DNA of 64,000 nt from Trichobilharzia szidati (Eukaryota; Platyhelminthes; Trematoda; Strigeidida; Schistosomatidae): contig OX235275.1 of assembly GCA_944472155.2 (NCBI GenBank), forward strand, positions 25,906,865-25,970,864. The letters run 5' to 3'. The notes beneath the pieces are model-generated. The model saw only the letters and a program-made list of their open reading frames with translations, ran no database searches and was not told the origin of the DNA. A program made the translations under genes and the position numbers. Position 1 is the stretch's first letter; each line of letters begins with the position of its first letter. Positions 61,926-64,000 of the stretch are shown piece by piece.

Positions 61926-62081
61926 TCATGCGTAGCTTCAGGAGACAGCTATTCCTTGCTTTGTCTCCCTTCCCAAGATGGCTGCATAAGTTTTTTTAAA
62001 AATCATTTTTAAAGAGTTCTAATGCTTCTCCTGACAGGTTTCCTTAGAGTTGTTGGTGAATCTTTCCGACTTTACTTTGAT

Positions 62082-62311
62082 TTTTTTTCCTTCACGTTCC
62101 CCAGTGGAACATACGGCTTCAAGCTAGTGACTTGAAGTTTCTGTAGCAGTGTTTATTTTACAGGATGGAGTTGCTAGCATCATGTTCAACCTTTCCTCTG
62201 CACCAGCATTATTCCTGGCTTGGCGAGGTAAAGGAGTGCGTCCGCCGGGACTCGAACTTCGGACCACGTGCATGGTCGGCGCGTGTCCTGACCGCTATGC
62301 CACCGACGCGC
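62082..62311 (-). mobile_element. RTE-partner SINE, full length, with 11-bp target-site duplication
   Basis: TTTACTTTGAT occurs at 62071-62081 and 62312-62322. The minus strand reads GCGCGTCGGTGGCATAGCGG (A box), CATGCACGTGGTCCGAAGTT with B box AGTTCGAGTCCCGG (about 62247-62260), and ACTCCTTTACCTCGCCAAGC. The body is GATGCTAGCAACTCCATCC, and the tail has TATGTTCCACTGGGG and a GGAAAAAAAA end. The host is RTE linker sequence. Confidence 0.85.
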
Positions 62312-62515
62312 TTTACTTTGATGGCTGAGGTAAATATGTCCTTTGTAGGCTTGTCATTCATTTTTCTCGGTGTTCAACTTAATTTCTGAACTGGTTATTT
62401 TGAAGTCTTTCAACCTGGTTTAATCCTACATGTGCTCCTCCTTTTGATTTTATGCCAAGCAGTCTACTTCTTCACTTCTCGGAGATTGAGATGAAGTTTG
62501 TCTGATTTTCAATGT

Positions 62516-62838
62516 CGAGGGAGAGCAAATTTTTGTTCTTTACATTGGTATCTTTGATGTGATCAACGAATCAACTGAAACAAAACAAAGAACTCCTAAT
62601 AACCCGTCCAGATTAAAGAGCTGGCATAGTCCTTATGGACAAGAGAAAATGAACAACATTTTGTCAGACAAAACAAAATTTTCGCAATCACCCAATGAAA
62701 GAAACAAAACAGAACAGATTGAAAAACAACTCACCGATGTCCTCAAAAGAATGCGAACCGAAAAGTTGATCAGTCATGAAGTCTATGATCAGATCCGACC
62801 GACAGGATCAATAATATTAAGACTGTATGGCTTACCAA
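62516..62838 (+). mobile_element. PLE internal fragment inserted with 13-bp target-site duplication
   Basis: TGATTTTCAATGT stands at 62503-62515 and 62839-62851. Between them 62571-62836 encodes the start of a PLE RT: LSDKTKFSQSPNERNKTEQI, EKQLTDVLKRMRTEKLISHE, VYDQIRPTGSIILRLYGLP. It then stops dead at the duplication. Both the N-terminus and everything after RLYGLP are missing, and no terminal repeat is present. Leaving it out restores RTE text on both sides. Confidence 0.75.
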
Positions 62839-63359
62839 TGATTTTCAATGTGTCTATATTGGTGTAACCTATGATGTTTTGTATACAACTTCGTCCTTGT
62901 GCATTCTGTCTCCAGTCACCAAGTCACTGAATGTGCAGAAGTTTGAGAAGAGATTTCCATTCTCATGAAATTCATGCAGCGGCTGTTGGACCTTGTTGAG
63001 TTTTATAGCAACACTGTTGACTACTCCCATTTTTGTATCTATACTACTTATAAGGATTTCGATTTATCTATCTATATGAGGTGTTCTGCATTGCTGTTGT
63101 CTGTAGAAATCTTTCTCCTTTCCCGACTCGTCTGTTCTATTTGTACCTACGTAGCATTGTGTGATTGTAAACTTCTTTACTTTTGGGTTGGATTTTATTG
63201 TCATTTTCCTTGGGAGGATTAATCCCGTTTACACGAGTCATTTGATGTGGCCGATAAAATGATAATAACCAAACCGTCACTGCGCTTGTAGTTGTAGCCC
63301 AGATGACTAGGGTAGATTATTGACTTTCCAGTTGAGAAATCATGGAGACTACTTCCATT

Positions 63360-63674
63360 TCATCTACTCTCACAGGTTTCCAATAGTTCTATTTTCCTAT
63401 TTCTTCTACAATATGAGCAGCCTTCCCAACCTTGAATAGTCTCCAGGTATTTTACGTCTATATGCTTAATTTTGCGTTTATTAAAAGAAGACATATTGGT
63501 TAGCCGACTTCCTGAAGGCATGATCCCTCTTTGTGGATTCCAGCAAAAGGTAGGATTATTTTTTGTGTCTTTAATTTTCAGTATTGATTGAGCTGAATTT
63601 TTCTTGAGTAGGGTATCTAGCTCAGTTTCTAACTTTCTGTCATTTTTCGGGCTTGGAACTAACTCTCTAGCTAA
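63360..63674 (-). CDS. Open frame of unknown function
   Basis: About 105 codons without a stop on the minus strand, not opening with Met: LVPSPKNDRKLETELDTLLK, ILKIKDTKNNPTFCWNPQRG, SRLTNMSSFNKRKIKHIDVK and YLETIQGWEGCSYCRRNRKI, ending ELLETCESR. The composition is coding-like (charged, Cys pair CSYC). It is bounded by stops, has no clear splice sites that I can assert, and matches no other segment here. It may be the N-terminal part of a retroelement or an exon remnant. Confidence 0.35.
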   Translation of the reverse strand, partial: LARELVPSPKNDRKLETELDTLLKKNSAQSILKIKDTKNNPTFCWNPQRGIMPSGSRLTNMSSFNKRKIKHIDVKYLETIQGWEGCSYCRRNRKIELLETCESR

Positions 63675-63854
63675 TTAACTGGCCGCGGTAACCCCTTAAA
63701 TGTCTACAACTCCTCTTGTCTATTATACGGTATGTTGAATAATTAAATTAGTCCATAGATCACCTTTACCCATGAAGTCTATGTGGTAGATCCAAATGAA
63801 ATTTTGAGGACAGCTTCCTATGATATCCTAATAGGAAATGGACATTTCCATCAA

Positions 63855-64000
63855 TAATAATTAATGACTGCTTCACAATTATCTCACCATATAACTCTAA
63901 TTCAGGGTTATTGAAGGTGACAGAAGCACTTTAGGGATTAATCACAAACATCCTAAACTATGCGTACAAAACGCCATAGACTTCAATTAACGTCGCCTAC
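63855..64000 (+). pseudogene. PLE (P3) GIY-YIG C-terminal fragment, runs off the window
   Basis: The text NDCFTIISPYNSNSG in shifted frames, VIEGDRSTLGINHKHPKLCV and QNAIDFN aligns base by base with 57942-58078 of the P3 element. Small indels break the frame. The terminal repeat, if any, lies beyond the right edge. Confidence 0.7.

Larger units (their letters stand above)
61985..63235 (-). mobile_element. RTE retrotransposon APE and linker region, twice invaded
   Basis: From the right, the minus strand reads APE text near 63230-62990 (VGKGERFLQTTAMQNT) and LHEFHENGNLFSNFCTFSDL with VTGDR. Then come KTS-VTPI-TH, the break at 62838/62516, KSDKLHLNLREVKK, and the linker KPTKDIFTSAIKVK. A SINE occupies 62082-62311, and the linker continues KVKSERFTNNSKETCQ and NSLKMIF near 62000. 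No RT follows to the left. Frames are broken throughout. Confidence 0.7.

Overview
This 64 kb window looks like a repeat-saturated stretch of a schistosome (trematode) genome. It is A+T-rich. Every coding signal I can name belongs to a retroelement type known from blood flukes: RTE-clade (SR2-like) and CR1-like (SR1-like) non-LTR retrotransposons, Penelope-like elements (PLEs) with a GIY-YIG endonuclease, tRNA-derived SINEs, and Smα-type repeats carrying hammerhead ribozyme motifs. The taxon is inferred from these families. I found no convincing host gene, rRNA, functional tRNA, CRISPR array or operon structure. Nearly all reading frames are broken.

Layout. 0-10 kb: RTE 3' half; PLE copies at 3-4, 5.5-6.2, 7-7.6 and 8.7-9.6 kb; SINEs near 2.2, 6.3 and 6.5 kb. 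10-20 kb: RTE copies at 10.5, 13.9-15.2 (with an inverted 5' piece), 16.9-17.7 and 18.9-19.7 kb; a head-to-head pair of hammerhead SINEs at 11.7-12.4 kb; a PLE at 15.2-16.6 kb; a head-to-head Smα pair at 18.2-18.5 kb. 20-26 kb: a three-level PLE nest with target-site duplications, then a young truncated RTE. 27-36 kb: PLEs at 27.4-29.2 and 29.5-31.3 kb, an RTE with its APE endonuclease end (31.7-32.9 kb), PLE remnants and a CR1-like 3' end (34.7-35.6 kb). 36-46 kb: hammerhead-bearing repeats, a foldback MITE, SINEs, a PLE terminal-repeat palindrome (41.5-42.2 kb), opposing RTE pieces and PLE remnants. 46-56 kb: RTE copies at 46.5-48 and 53.1-54.2 kb, PLE remnants at 49-51 kb, hammerhead SINEs at 51.1-51.8 kb, and a PLE foldback with a hammerhead in each arm (55-55.9 kb). 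56-64 kb: a PLE with intact RT motifs (56.6-58.3 kb), an RTE retaining its 5' end (59.4-60.7 kb), a PLE (60.7-61.9 kb), an RTE invaded by a SINE and by a PLE fragment (62-63.2 kb), and a PLE piece running off the right edge.

How the parts relate. RTE would supply APE nuclease and reverse transcriptase for itself. One tRNA-derived SINE family carries RTE 5'-UTR-like and RTE 3'-tail-like sequence, so it probably uses that machinery. PLEs encode RT plus GIY-YIG, and most copies here are 5'-truncated with an inverted terminal repeat at the truncated end. Hammerhead motifs recur in at least three unrelated contexts: Smα-like SINEs, another tRNA-headed repeat, and PLE-type terminal repeats.
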